64,000 bases of DNA from Melioribacter sp. (GCA_012026935.1 VEPI01000036.1:44047-108046); one strand, 5' to 3'; shown: positions 1 to 10,383, counted from the stretch's first letter. Translations and numbers: made by a program. The notes: a model not told the origin generated them from the sequence alone.

Positions 1-990
1 GACTGTTACTTTGTAATCTTCTAATGGTTGCCGTAAAACTTCTAATACATTTTTTTTGAATTCAGGAAGTTCATCTAAAAATAAAACACCATGATGCGCA
101 TACGAGACTTCGCCCGGGCGCGGAATTGTTCCTCCTCCAATAAGTGCTGCATCAGAGACCGTGTGGTGAGGACTTCTGAATGGCCGTTCAGTAATAAGCG
201 CTTTATCTTTAGCTAATATTCCAGCTACGGAATGAATCTTTGTGGTTTCAAGAGCTTCTTCAAAATTAAGCGGTGGAAGAATTGAAGGAAATCTTTTTGC
301 CAGCATGGTCTTACCCGAGCCCGGAGGACCAATCATTAAAATGTTATGTCCCCCTGCAGCAGCTATCTCCAATGCGCGTTTAACATTTTCTTGCCCTTTC
401 ACATCAGAAAAATCGAGTGCGTAAGTGTTGACCTGTGCAAACACATCTTCTTTGTTTGTATGAACGGGAATAAATTTTTCTTCTTCGTTTAGAAATTGAA
501 TTACTTCAATAAGATTATGAAGTCCAAAAACTTCAATGCCATCAACAATCGAAGCTTCCTTTACCGAATCTAACGGTAATATTATTTTTTTTATTTTTCT
601 TTTTCTTGCTTCAACAGTTATTGGAAGTGCACCTTTTATTTTTCGTAATGTACCGTCTAAAGAAAGTTCTCCCAATAAAATGGTTTCACTTAATAAATCT
701 TGTTTTACAATTTCATTTGAAGAAAGGAGTCCAATTGCAACTGCAAGATCAAATGCGCTTCCTTCTTTCTTGATGTCTGCAGGTGCAAGATTAATTGTAT
801 GTTTTCTGTGAGGTAATTCTATTTTTGAATTTTTGATTGCTGCTATAACCCGTTCACGGCTTTCTTTAACAGCATTATCCGGTAAACCTACAATAGTGAT
901 GGATGGAATTTGTTTTTCGGAATGAGTTTCTACTTCTACTAAGTAAGCATCTATGCCGAAAGTTGCCCCGGAAAAAACTTTGGAAAACAT
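1..990 (-). CDS. YifB/ComM-family Mg-chelatase-like AAA ATPase, truncated by the window edge
   Basis: Minus-strand reading from CAT at 988-990 gives [21 protein letters not shown]...[18 protein letters not shown], with a Walker A-like [21 protein letters not shown] and [17 protein letters not shown]; open to position 1. Confidence 0.9.
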   Translation of the reverse strand, partial: MFSKVFSGATFGIDAYLVEVETHSEKQIPSITIVGLPDNAVKESRERVIAAIKNSKIELPHRKHTINLAPADIKKEGSAFDLAVAIGLLSSNEIVKQDLLSETILLGELSLDGTLRKIKGALPITVEARKRKIKKIILPLDSVKEASIVDGIEVFGLHNLIEVIQFLNEEEKFIPVHTNKEDVFAQVNTYALDFSDVKGQENVKRALEIAAAGGHNILMIGPPGSGKTMLAKRFPSILPPLNFEEALETTKIHSVAGILAKDKALITERPFRSPHHTVSDAALIGGGTIPRPGEVSYAHHGVLFLDELPEFKKNVLEVLRQPLEDYKVTV

Positions 991-1067
991 TTATAACCCC
1001 CGGATTTATGATCTCAATCTTCAGAAAATACAACTAATAAATGTATTTAATAGAAAACTAAAAAATT

Positions 1068-1562
1068 TTATTTGAACTTTCTTAAAAATTCCAATCTATC
1101 TTTCAAATTTTCGACAGGTATTAAAAGTTTGTCTTTGCCAAAAATTGCATCATTTCTGTTTTTAAAAACCAATTCATATTCTTTGCTCATAACAATTGCT
1201 TCCTCGGGACAAACTTCTTCGCAGAAACCGCAGAAGATACAACGCAGCATATTGATCTCAAATTTTACCGGATATCTTTCTTTTTCCAATTCGGTTTCAG
1301 AAGCTTGAACTTCAATCGCAAGAGCAGGGCAAACCCGTGAACACAAACCGCATGCAACACAACGTTCAACCCCATTATTCTCTTGAACGAGAACGGGGCG
1401 TCCTCTATATGAAGCGGGTGGTTCAAATTTTACTTCAGGATATTGCAGCGTTACATTTGGTCGGAACATATTTTTAAGAGTTAATGCCATTCCTTTTGCA
1501 ATTTCCGGAATGTATAATTTCCCAAAAATGTTTAAATCTTTTTCTCTTTTTTGTCCAGACAT
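1068..1562 (-). CDS. nuoI: NADH-quinone oxidoreductase subunit I (two 4Fe-4S motifs)
   Basis: ORF with [12 protein letters not shown] and [12 protein letters not shown]; next to nuoH. Confidence 0.93.
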   Translation of the reverse strand: MSGQKREKDLNIFGKLYIPEIAKGMALTLKNMFRPNVTLQYPEVKFEPPASYRGRPVLVQENNGVERCVACGLCSRVCPALAIEVQASETELEKERYPVKFEINMLRCIFCGFCEEVCPEEAIVMSKEYELVFKNRNDAIFGKDKLLIPVENLKDRLEFLRKFK

Positions 1563-1581
1563 CTTTTTCCTTTAAAACTTT

Positions 1582-2613
1582 TTATAGATTAAATAGCATT
1601 ATCAATACGGCCACCCAAATTAAATTTGCAAGTGCTAACGGAAACATAACCTTCCAGCCAAGACTCATTAATTGATCATACCTAAACCGTGGTATTGACC
1701 ACCGTACCCAAATAAAGAAAAACAATAACGCACCCATCTTAACTAAAAATGCTGCAACTTGAATTAACGTTGTTAATGTTGTACTCAATCCAAGTTTATC
1801 AATATAAGGAACTTGCCAGCCGCCAAGATATAAAGTAGTAATCATACCGCACGCAATTATCATATTTGCATACTCTGCTAAAAAAAATCCGGCAAATTTA
1901 AATGAACTGTATTCGGTATGATATCCTCCGACTAATTCAGGTTCTGCTTCTGGTAGATCGAAAGGTAATCTATTTGTTTCTGCAAATGCAGAGACTACAA
2001 ATGTTATAAATCCTATTGGTTGAATAACTGCGTTCCACATCCAACCGTATTGTGATGCAACAATTTTCATCGGGCTTAAGGATTGCGACATTAATAAAAC
2101 CCCGGCAATTGAAAATCCCATTGATACTTCATATGAAATCATTTGAGCAGAAGAACGAATTCCGCCAAGCAAAGAATATTTACTTCCTGAGGACCAGCCG
2201 GCAAATGTAATTCCATAAACACCCAGAGATGTTAAAGCGAAAACATATAGCACACCGATATTTACATCAGCAACTACTAAATTAATTTTATATCCGAAAA
2301 TATCTATTGGCGGTCCAATCGGAATAACAGCATAAGTCGCGAACGAAACAAAAAGTGCAATGAACGGTGCAAGTGTGTGCAGCGGTTTGTTGGCAGCATC
2401 CGGAACAATATCTTCTTTAAGAAGAAGTTTAAATACATCTGCAAAAGGTTGAAGCAATCCTAACCAGCCTACCCTGTTTGGTCCAACTCTATTTTGAACC
2501 CATGCACTGATCTTTCGTTCAAAGTAAACCATGTATGCAACTGATAACAGTAATAGTACTACAATGATCAAAATCTTGATCAGCGAAATAATTATAATTT
2601 CCCAAATGTTCAT
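1582..2613 (-). CDS. nuoH: NADH-quinone oxidoreductase subunit H
   Basis: Membrane protein with ERKISAWVQNRVGPNRVGWLGLLQPFADVFKLLLKED and AETNRLPFDLPEAEPELVGGYHTEYS. Confidence 0.95.
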   Translation of the reverse strand: MNIWEIIIISLIKILIIVVLLLLSVAYMVYFERKISAWVQNRVGPNRVGWLGLLQPFADVFKLLLKEDIVPDAANKPLHTLAPFIALFVSFATYAVIPIGPPIDIFGYKINLVVADVNIGVLYVFALTSLGVYGITFAGWSSGSKYSLLGGIRSSAQMISYEVSMGFSIAGVLLMSQSLSPMKIVASQYGWMWNAVIQPIGFITFVVSAFAETNRLPFDLPEAEPELVGGYHTEYSSFKFAGFFLAEYANMIIACGMITTLYLGGWQVPYIDKLGLSTTLTTLIQVAAFLVKMGALLFFFIWVRWSIPRFRYDQLMSLGWKVMFPLALANLIWVAVLIMLFNL

Positions 2614-2628
2614 TAAACCAAACTCCGT

Positions 2629-4302
2629 TTATGCATTTGCTGTTTGTTTGATTTTTAATTGTGCGCCGTGTTTTCCAACTACATCGTAATCCAATCCTTT
2701 GAAAGCAGAATTTGAATTTGACATTTCAGCAAAAACTTCTTCAGCCATATTAAATTTCATTTTAAAACCAAGAAGTTGAGACAGAGCTACAAAAATTTTC
2801 CAGCTTGGCTTAGAATCAAATTTATGTCCTTGCATCCAACGGTCGAATCCCGTTCCAAATTTATCCCAGCGGCTCATTTCCATTCCGTCTAATGCACGAT
2901 CCATTTCTTCAGTTGCAACAGCGGGACGAATTCTCTGAACTCTTCCCTGAAAGTTTACAAATGTACCATTCTTTTCCGCAAACGTTGATGCCGGAAAAAC
3001 TATATCAGCCAACGCTGTTGTTTTATTTTCATTTGACGCATGTACAATTAATAGATCAAGATTTCCGATTGCCGATTGCCATTCCTTATCTAATGAAATT
3101 ACATCTTCTTCCATTACATACAGTGCTTTTATTTTCCCTTCTTTAATTCCTTTTAAAATTGCTGAGAAATTCATTCCACTTGCAACTGGTCTGACTCCAA
3201 CTAATTCTGCACCGAGTGAATTCGGAGTTTTATCTTCACGAATTAAAATATCATCTTGATCACCCGGAATAATATGATCAGCAAAATCAATATTTGTAAC
3301 ACCAAGCGATTTAGCAAATTTTGCTAACACATAATTGTCTTCGCAAGTTGCGTAAGCCGAACCTATGAATGCAATTTCACTGCTTTTATAATCTTTCAAA
3401 CTTTTTGCGGTAACATTTAATGCCTCACCCCAAGAAACTTTTTGAAGTTGTCCTTCTCTGCGAATGTATGTTCCGTCAATTCGATCACCGGCGTTTACAT
3501 TTTTAAATGTTTCAAGTCTTCCTCTATCACACATCCAATAACTGTTAACATCTTCGTTATGTCTTGGTGTTAATCTTAAGATCTCGTTATTTCGAACCCA
3601 AACTTCCGTATTGCATCCGCGCGAACAACCTACACAAATAGAATCTGTCTTAGACATTTCCCATACGCGGGATTTAAATCTAAAATCTTGATTTGTAAGC
3701 GCACCTACCGGACAAATATCAGTAGTATTTAAAGTGTAAGGATTATCAAACGATTCACCCGGAAAAGTAGTGATTGTTACTTTGTCTCCCCGCTGAACAA
3801 ATGTAAGCTGATTCTTCTTTGCAATCTCATCTGAAAATCTAATACATCTTGAACATGAGATACATCGTTCACCATCAAATTTAATGTGAGGTCCGAGTTG
3901 AACACGTTTTTCTTTTCTAACTTTTATTTCTTCGAATCTACTTTCACCCTTTCCGTTGACGTACGCATATTCTTGAAGTTTACATTCACCGGCTTCATCA
4001 CAGATCGGGCAATCAAGAGGATGATTGATAAGAATGAATTCCATTACTGCATTTCTTGCTTCAACTGTTTTCTGTGAATGTGTATGAACAACCATTCCTT
4101 CAGTTGCGTATGTTGAACACGAAATTGCAAGCTTCGGCATCTTTTCAATTTCTACTAAACAAACTCTGCAATTACCGGAAATTGATAAACTCGGATGCCA
4201 GCAAAAATGTGGAATTTCAATTCCGGCAAAACGAGCGGCCTCAATTATAGTTTGTCCCTGTTTAAATTCTATCTGTTTTCCGTCAACAGTTAATGTTGGC
4301 AT
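2629..4302 (-). CDS. nuoG: NADH-quinone oxidoreductase subunit G (molybdopterin oxidoreductase-like)
   Basis: 2Fe-2S ferredoxin N-terminus (CRVCLVEIEK), CISCSRCIRF, CVGCSRGCNTEV. Internal Met (MPTLTVDGKQ) at 4302 preferred over ORF start 4320. Confidence 0.9.
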   Translation of the reverse strand: MPTLTVDGKQIEFKQGQTIIEAARFAGIEIPHFCWHPSLSISGNCRVCLVEIEKMPKLAISCSTYATEGMVVHTHSQKTVEARNAVMEFILINHPLDCPICDEAGECKLQEYAYVNGKGESRFEEIKVRKEKRVQLGPHIKFDGERCISCSRCIRFSDEIAKKNQLTFVQRGDKVTITTFPGESFDNPYTLNTTDICPVGALTNQDFRFKSRVWEMSKTDSICVGCSRGCNTEVWVRNNEILRLTPRHNEDVNSYWMCDRGRLETFKNVNAGDRIDGTYIRREGQLQKVSWGEALNVTAKSLKDYKSSEIAFIGSAYATCEDNYVLAKFAKSLGVTNIDFADHIIPGDQDDILIREDKTPNSLGAELVGVRPVASGMNFSAILKGIKEGKIKALYVMEEDVISLDKEWQSAIGNLDLLIVHASNENKTTALADIVFPASTFAEKNGTFVNFQGRVQRIRPAVATEEMDRALDGMEMSRWDKFGTGFDRWMQGHKFDSKPSWKIFVALSQLLGFKMKFNMAEEVFAEMSNSNSAFKGLDYDVVGKHGAQLKIKQTANA

Positions 4303-4312
4303 ATTACTTTCC

Positions 4313-5563
4313 TTATGCAACTTTATGAAGCAATGGGTTTTTCGAAGACAAAATTACTCTTGTTAGGGTACCATTTTCAAATATTTCGTTGGATAAATTC
4401 CGAATATCTTTTGACGTTACAGCCTGGATATGTTTAACTGTTTCTTCAACTGATTTAATTTTATTAAAGTAAATCATTGATTGGGCTATTCTTAACATTC
4501 TATTAGTAGTGCTTTCCAAACTCATCAGCATATTACCAATTAAATATTCTTTCGCTCTATCTAATTCTATAAGCCCGACTTTTTTCTTCTTGATATTTTC
4601 AATCTCTTCATAGATTAACTCTTGTGCTTTATTAACCGATTTATCATTAGTAGAAAGATAAATGCCGAATGTAGAGATATCGAAAAAAGAATTGAGGAAT
4701 GAATTTATTTGATAAGCAATTCCGTTTTCTTCTCTTACTTTTTGAAAAAGACGCGAGCTGCTTCCTTCTCCTAAAATATGCGAGAGCACACTTACTTTAA
4801 CACGGCTCTTTTCTTTGTGTCCGTATGTTGATCTTCCTAAAATATAGTGAACTTGCTGAGTCTCTTTAGAAACATGAAGATCGCTGGTTGTATTTATAAT
4901 TAATCCCCGTTTATTATCATTTGCTGCTTTGAGATTTTTAGAAATATATTTCTTTGCAAACTTGATCAAATCTTTATGCTCAATATTTCCCGAAGCAACA
5001 ATGTAGAAATGATCACGGGTATAATTTTCATTTACATATTTAAATAAATCCTTTTGTTTGAAGCTGCGCAGATTTTTTTCCGTTCCGATTATCGGCATAC
5101 CCAAAGAATTGCCGTGAAAAATATTACTTTCAAATTTATCAAAGATCAATTCATCGGGAGAGTCTTCTATATCATATAGTTCATCAATAACTACAGCAGA
5201 TTCTTTTTCTATTTCTTTGGGATCGAAAATTGAATTCTGAACCATGTCGGCAAGTACTTCAAAAGTTTTTTCAACGTGATCGGTTAATCCTCTACCGTAA
5301 AAACATGTATGTTCTTTTGATGTGAACGCATTTAAATAACCGCCGAGAGATTCTATATCTTCCGCAATTTTTTTCGCTGACCGCTTTTTAGTCCCTTTGA
5401 AAAACATGTGCTCAAGAAAATGACTTATGCCGCTGTTCTCTTCCGTTTCATCACGCGAGCCAACATTAAACCAAAATCCTAGAGAAAATGATTTAACATA
5501 ATTTATTTTTTCTGAAATGACTTTTATTCCGTTAGACAGTTCGGTTACATTTATATTTTTCAA
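4313..5563 (-). CDS. M16 family zinc metallopeptidase (processing peptidase-like)
   Basis: HFLEHMFFKGT inverted zinc motif, typical N-terminal M16 sequence. Confidence 0.92.
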   Translation of the reverse strand: MKNINVTELSNGIKVISEKINYVKSFSLGFWFNVGSRDETEENSGISHFLEHMFFKGTKKRSAKKIAEDIESLGGYLNAFTSKEHTCFYGRGLTDHVEKTFEVLADMVQNSIFDPKEIEKESAVVIDELYDIEDSPDELIFDKFESNIFHGNSLGMPIIGTEKNLRSFKQKDLFKYVNENYTRDHFYIVASGNIEHKDLIKFAKKYISKNLKAANDNKRGLIINTTSDLHVSKETQQVHYILGRSTYGHKEKSRVKVSVLSHILGEGSSSRLFQKVREENGIAYQINSFLNSFFDISTFGIYLSTNDKSVNKAQELIYEEIENIKKKKVGLIELDRAKEYLIGNMLMSLESTTNRMLRIAQSMIYFNKIKSVEETVKHIQAVTSKDIRNLSNEIFENGTLTRVILSSKNPLLHKVA

Positions 5564-5693
5564 TTAGGATATATATTATAGTTAAGAAAATGTGGAGCAA
5601 ATATAGAGAAGGTTGGTTTGGTTATCAAATTACACTTTGGTCTTTTAATGATTCGTTAATTCATTTTTTCATATCTATTTCTTTTACTGGTTA

Positions 5694-5725
5694 TTGACAC
5701 TTTGCTTATTTTGTTTTTATCTTTG
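5694..5725 (+). promoter_or_regulatory. Putative trp operon promoter, TTGACA-N18-TATCTTTG
   Basis: TTGACA at 5694-5699 and TATCTTTG at 5718-5725 (fits TATAAT-like and Bacteroidetes TAnnTTTG). Confidence 0.55.
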
Positions 5726-5732
5726 CGCCACA

Positions 5733-5822
5733 ATGAAAACAATGATTAATACATATAACGCACTTGTCAGCAAAAATTGGCTCTGGTGGTGGCATAATTC
5801 AATAATGGAAAAATCAGTGTAA
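5733..5822 (+). CDS. trpL: trp operon leader peptide MKTMINTYNALVSKNWLWWWHNSIMEKSV (4 Trp in 5 codons)
   Basis: Short ORF read from sequence; TGG CTC TGG TGG TGG at 5778-5792, followed by a strong terminator and trpE; not in the supplied ORF track. Confidence 0.85.
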   Translation: MKTMINTYNALVSKNWLWWWHNSIMEKSV

Positions 5823-5848
5823 CTACCTAAGCATATAATTTAAATTTG

Positions 5849-5889
5849 AAACCCTTCTTAGTAAACACTGAGAAGGGTTTTTTGTTTTT
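5849..5889 (+). terminator. Intrinsic terminator (attenuator) upstream of trpE
   Basis: AAACCCTTCTTAGT-AAAC-ACTGAGAAGGGTTT (14-bp stem, one G:U) followed by TTTGTTTTT. Confidence 0.85.
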
Positions 5890-5901
5890 AAAGGATAATT
5901 T

Positions 5902-7380
5902 ATGGAATACAATTTATTTACAAAGTATGCTGCTGAATACAATATTGTCCCGGTTTATAAAATCATTTCAGCGGATTTACTTACACCTGTAGCTGCTTAC
6001 TTAAATATCCGCGAGGGTAATTCTACTTCCTTTCTTCTTGAATCTGTTGAAGGAATAGGAAGATTAGCGCGCTATTCATTTATTGGATTGAATCCATCAA
6101 CAATAATTTCCAATTATGGAAATGAACTCATTCTTAAAGCAAAAGATGGAACTGAAAAAAGAAATTGTAACTTATTCGATTATCTAAAAGAACGGATAAA
6201 TAATTTCAGCCACCCGGCAATTGAACAGCTTCCCTATTTCACAGGCGGAATTGTCGGATACATCGGTTTCGAAAATATTTCACTTATTGAAGATGTTATT
6301 GAATTCACCGGCAAAAATAATCTTGACGTTCCCGATTCCATACTTGGTTTGTATGAAACCATAATTGTATTCGATCATTTCAAACACCAAATTATTTTGA
6401 TCACAAATGTTAATACAACTGAGAAGAACAATCTTCAGAAAAAATATGATTCCGCAGTTGAACAACTTGAGAAGCTGCGGAACAAACTTTCTAAAACAAA
6501 TTCTTACAAATCTGATTTTAAGTCATTCCCAAGCACAATCTCCGAAAAAGAAGAAAAAGATTTCTGCGGACTGATAGAAAAAAGTAAGCAGAATATTTTG
6601 CAAGGAGATGTATTTCAAATTGTTCTCTCAAAAAAATTTCAAGCAGATTATGAAGGTGATTCATTTAACGTATACCGCGCATTACGGATGATAAATCCTT
6701 CGCCTTATATGTATTTCATGGAATTTGAAAACGATTTAAAAATAATCGGAACATCTCCGGAAGATTTGTTAAAAGTTAAAAATAGAAGAGCGGAAATTCT
6801 TCCAATAGCAGGGACAAGGCGGCGTGGTAAAAACGAAGAGGAAGATTCTTTATTAGAAAAAGATTTGATGAACGATCCGAAAGAGATTGCAGAGCATGTA
6901 ATGCTTGTTGATCTCGCTCGAAATGATTTAGGAAGAGTTTGCGAGTTTGATTCAATACATCTTTCGGAAAAAATGAGAGTTAATAGATTTTCACACGTTA
7001 TGCATATTGTTTCAAGAGTTGAAGGAATGCTACGCGATGATAAAGATTGTATTGATGCACTCAAAGCATCTTTCCCGGCGGGCACAGTTACCGGCGCTCC
7101 AAAGATCAGAGCAATTCAGCTTATCAACAAATACGAAAATTTACGGAGAGGGATTTACGCCGGTGCGGTCGGTTACATTGATTTCAGCGGCAATCTTGAT
7201 ATGTGCATTGCAATCCGCACGTTGTTTGCAAAAGAAAATAAAATTTATTGGCAAGCAGGTGCCGGCATTGTTGCTGACAGCAAACCGGAATTGGAGTTAA
7301 AAGAAATAAAAAATAAATCGGCTGTTTTATTAAGTGCATTAAAATGCGCAGAGGTGATAGATGAAAATCTTAGTAATTGA
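5902..7380 (+). CDS. trpE: Anthranilate synthase component I
   Basis: Chorismate-binding motifs, e.g. GTRRRGKNEEED, DPKEIAEHVMLVDLARNDLGRV, ASFPAGTVTGAPKIRAI. Confidence 0.95.
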   Translation: MEYNLFTKYAAEYNIVPVYKIISADLLTPVAAYLNIREGNSTSFLLESVEGIGRLARYSFIGLNPSTIISNYGNELILKAKDGTEKRNCNLFDYLKERINNFSHPAIEQLPYFTGGIVGYIGFENISLIEDVIEFTGKNNLDVPDSILGLYETIIVFDHFKHQIILITNVNTTEKNNLQKKYDSAVEQLEKLRNKLSKTNSYKSDFKSFPSTISEKEEKDFCGLIEKSKQNILQGDVFQIVLSKKFQADYEGDSFNVYRALRMINPSPYMYFMEFENDLKIIGTSPEDLLKVKNRRAEILPIAGTRRRGKNEEEDSLLEKDLMNDPKEIAEHVMLVDLARNDLGRVCEFDSIHLSEKMRVNRFSHVMHIVSRVEGMLRDDKDCIDALKASFPAGTVTGAPKIRAIQLINKYENLRRGIYAGAVGYIDFSGNLDMCIAIRTLFAKENKIYWQAGAGIVADSKPELELKEIKNKSAVLLSALKCAEVIDENLSN

Positions 7381-7927
7381 TAATTATGATTCATTTACTT
7401 TCAATCTGGTACAGTTGGTCGGACACTTCACAAAAGAAATAATTGTGAAGCGGAACGACAAAACTTCGCTTGATGAAATAAATGACCTGCATCCGGATAA
7501 AATTATTATTTCTCCGGGGCCCGGCACTCCAAAAGAATCCGGCTTATCTCTCGAAGTAATAAAACAGATCGGGCAAAAAATACCGGTGCTTGGGGTTTGT
7601 CTCGGTCATCAAGGAATTGGTTATGTGTTCGGAGGGAAAATAATTAAAGCACCAATTCTTATGCACGGAAAAGCTTCTAGAATTTCACACGATGGAAAAA
7701 AGATTTACTCAAACATTCCGCAAAATTTTGAAGCCGGACGTTATCATTCTTTGATTATTGATAGAAATACTCTACCGGAAGTTTTAGAAATAACCTCACA
7801 CTCGGAAGAAGAAATTATTATGGGCGTTCGTCATAAAAATTATCCGGTTGAAGGAATACAATTCCACCCGGAATCTATTTTAACAAATGTTGGTCATCAA
7901 TTAATAAAAAACTGGTTGACATTATGA
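7361..7927 (+). CDS. trpG: Anthranilate synthase glutamine amidotransferase component II
   Basis: DNYDSFTFNLVQ, ISPGPGTPKESG, VCLGHQ, GIQFHPESI. Confidence 0.95.
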   Translation: MKILVIDNYDSFTFNLVQLVGHFTKEIIVKRNDKTSLDEINDLHPDKIIISPGPGTPKESGLSLEVIKQIGQKIPVLGVCLGHQGIGYVFGGKIIKAPILMHGKASRISHDGKKIYSNIPQNFEAGRYHSLIIDRNTLPEVLEITSHSEEEIIMGVRHKNYPVEGIQFHPESILTNVGHQLIKNWLTL

Positions 7928-8946
7928 TCAAAAATTATATCGAAAAAGTTGCAGAACGGGAAAATCTAACTCTAAATGATGCGTATAATGTTATGCATAA
8001 AATAATGAGCGGTGAAGTAAATGAAACGCAAATTGCCGCGCTGCTTCTTGCATTAAAAACAAAAGGAGAAACCCCCGAAGAAGTTGCCGGCTTTGCTAAA
8101 GCTATGCGCGATTTCAGTGTGAAGATCAACAACCAAGACAAAAATATGATTGATGTTTGCGGAACCGGCGGTGACGGCTCAAATACATTTAATGTTTCTA
8201 CTGCTGTTTCATTCGTTGTAGCAGGTACAGGAATTAAAGTGGCCAAACATGGTAACAGATCTATTTCCAGTAAAAGTGGAAGTGCGGATGTTTTAACCGA
8301 ACTCGGACTAAATATTAATCTTTCCCCTTCTCAATCCGAACAGGCATTAGCTGAAATCGGAATCGCATTTTTATTTGCGCCAAATTTTCATCCTGCGATG
8401 AAATATGCTGCACCTGTTAGAAAAGCCCTCGGCATAAAAACAATTTTTAATGTACTGGGCCCATTAACCAATCCGGCCGGGACAAAAAAACAATTAATTG
8501 GAGTTTACAACTTAAAGACAGCCCAATTAATGGCCGAGGCAGCAAAATATCTTGATATGGAAAAAGTTTATTTCATCAATACATCTAACAGCTTCGATGA
8601 AATTTCTTTGACCGGTGAAACTGATGTGATTGAATATTCTTCTGATAACGGAATTAAAAATTTTAGAGTAAATCAAGATTCTTTCGGATATACGGAAATT
8701 AATATCAAAAAAATTCAGAGCGATTCCATAATTAATAATTCAAAAATCATGCTTTCGATTTTGCAAGAAAGAATAAAGAGCGAAGCTTATTACGTTGTAG
8801 CGGCAAATGCCGCATTAGCGCTTCATGTGGCCGGATATTCTGATGACATGATTGCATGTAAGGGTGCAGCTGAAGAATCAATCCTTTCCGGAAAAGCTTT
8901 TGAGAAATTAACCACATTAAAAAAATTCGGAGAAAATTTTCAATGA
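7924..8946 (+). CDS. trpD: Anthranilate phosphoribosyltransferase
   Basis: DVCGTGGDGSNTFNVST, KHGNRSISSKSGSADVLTELG. Confidence 0.95.
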   Translation: MIKNYIEKVAERENLTLNDAYNVMHKIMSGEVNETQIAALLLALKTKGETPEEVAGFAKAMRDFSVKINNQDKNMIDVCGTGGDGSNTFNVSTAVSFVVAGTGIKVAKHGNRSISSKSGSADVLTELGLNINLSPSQSEQALAEIGIAFLFAPNFHPAMKYAAPVRKALGIKTIFNVLGPLTNPAGTKKQLIGVYNLKTAQLMAEAAKYLDMEKVYFINTSNSFDEISLTGETDVIEYSSDNGIKNFRVNQDSFGYTEINIKKIQSDSIINNSKIMLSILQERIKSEAYYVVAANAALALHVAGYSDDMIACKGAAEESILSGKAFEKLTTLKKFGENFQ

Positions 8947-9737
8947 GCTTCCTAAGCGAAATATTAGAAGTGAAAAAAGAAGAAATAAAAAAACTGAAAG
9001 CGGAACGTACTCTAAATTCTTTCAGTGATGAAAAATATTTCTCAGCACCAACAATGAGTTTGAAAAATTCTCTCAACAGAGAGGACAGGCTCGGTTTAAT
9101 CGCAGAAATTAAAAAAGCAAGTCCGTCAAAAGGTGTGATCAAACCGGATTTTAATCATATAAAAATTGCAGAGACATATTTGAAATTCGGAGCTGATGCG
9201 ATTTCAATTCTTACCGATAAAAACTTTTTCCAGGGCGATATCCGGTACATTAGCGATATCGCCTCAATAAAAACTGTTCCGCTTCTTCGCAAAGATTTTA
9301 TTGTTGATGAGTATCAGATTTACGAAGCAAAAGCTTTTGGCGCCGATGCCGTTTTATTAATTGCCGAAGCATTATCGGCAGTGCAAATAAAAGAACTCTC
9401 ACATGCAGCAGCGGAATGTAATTTGGAAGTTCTATTAGAACTCCATTCAGCATCACAATTAACGAAAATTGATTTCAAAACAAATAACCTTATTGGCATT
9501 AACAATCGCAATCTTGAATCATTTGAATTAAGCTTGAATACTACAATAGAACTTTCAAAAAAAATTCCGCAAGAAGTAATTGTTGTGTCCGAAAGCGGAT
9601 TGTCTTCCGAATCAGCAATAAGAAAATTTTTAAAAACAAACGTAAAAGCAGTTTTAGTCGGCGAGCATTTTATGCAATCAAAAAATATGGAAGAAACTGT
9701 AAATGAATTTTTGCGCTGGTTACAATTTTCAAACTAA
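8943..9737 (+). CDS. trpC: Indole-3-glycerol phosphate synthase
   Basis: LIAEIKKASPSKGVI, SILTDKNFFQG, LLRKDFIVDEYQIYEA, IGINNRNLESF. Confidence 0.95.
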   Translation: MSFLSEILEVKKEEIKKLKAERTLNSFSDEKYFSAPTMSLKNSLNREDRLGLIAEIKKASPSKGVIKPDFNHIKIAETYLKFGADAISILTDKNFFQGDIRYISDIASIKTVPLLRKDFIVDEYQIYEAKAFGADAVLLIAEALSAVQIKELSHAAAECNLEVLLELHSASQLTKIDFKTNNLIGINNRNLESFELSLNTTIELSKKIPQEVIVVSESGLSSESAIRKFLKTNVKAVLVGEHFMQSKNMEETVNEFLRWLQFSN

Positions 9738-9765
9738 TTAACACAATTAAGCGGTTAAGAATATT

Positions 9766-10383
9766 ATGAAAGTAAAAATTTGCGGAACAACTAATATTAA
9801 AGATGCCATGCTAAGCGTTGAACTTGGAGCGGATATGCTTGGATTTATTTTTTATTATAAGAGCAAACGCTACATTCAATACAATGTAGCGGAATCAATA
9901 ATCAGACAACTGCCAGACTCTGTTTTGAAAATAGGAGTTTTTGTGAACAGCGCAATAGGAGAAGTAAATTCTGCAGCTGATAAAATTGGTTTATCTGCAG
10001 TTCAACTTCATGGCAATGAAACACCTTCTTATACAAAACAAATTAAAAGACCGGTTATAAAAAGTTTTAGAGTTGGCAGCAAATTTGATTTTACGCTTCT
10101 CGATAAATATGAAAACTGTTCCTTCTTACTCGATAATTTCTCTGAGAAAAAATTTGGCGGTACAGGCAAATCTTTCAATTGGAGTTTGATACCGAAGGAA
10201 TTCAAAAGTAAAATTATTCTTGCGGGAGGAGTTTCATCAAAAAATATTGAAGAAATTTTCGTAAACATTAAACCGTATGCGGTTGATCTCGTTTCTTCAA
10301 TTGAAAAATTTCCGGGCAAGAAGCATGAAGAAAAACTGAAAGAATTTTTTAACACCGTAAATAAGCTGAGGGATAAATGTTGA
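9766..10383 (+). CDS. trpF: Phosphoribosylanthranilate isomerase
   Basis: KICGTTNIKDAMLSVELGADMLGFIFY, VQLHGNE, LAGGVSSKNI. Confidence 0.93.
   Translation: MKVKICGTTNIKDAMLSVELGADMLGFIFYYKSKRYIQYNVAESIIRQLPDSVLKIGVFVNSAIGEVNSAADKIGLSAVQLHGNETPSYTKQIKRPVIKSFRVGSKFDFTLLDKYENCSFLLDNFSEKKFGGTGKSFNWSLIPKEFKSKIILAGGVSSKNIEEIFVNIKPYAVDLVSSIEKFPGKKHEEKLKEFFNTVNKLRDKC

Noticed and set aside
242-811. Plus-strand ORFs at 242-424 and 536-811
   Set aside because: Antisense shadows of the comM/yifB-like gene on the minus strand, with no recognisable domains
6705-7085. Minus-strand 126-aa ORF inside trpE
   Set aside because: Overlaps a clearly conserved trpE reading frame; composition typical of an antisense shadow ORF
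7007-7300. Plus-strand 97-aa ORF in an alternative frame of trpE
   Set aside because: Fully within trpE, no independent support
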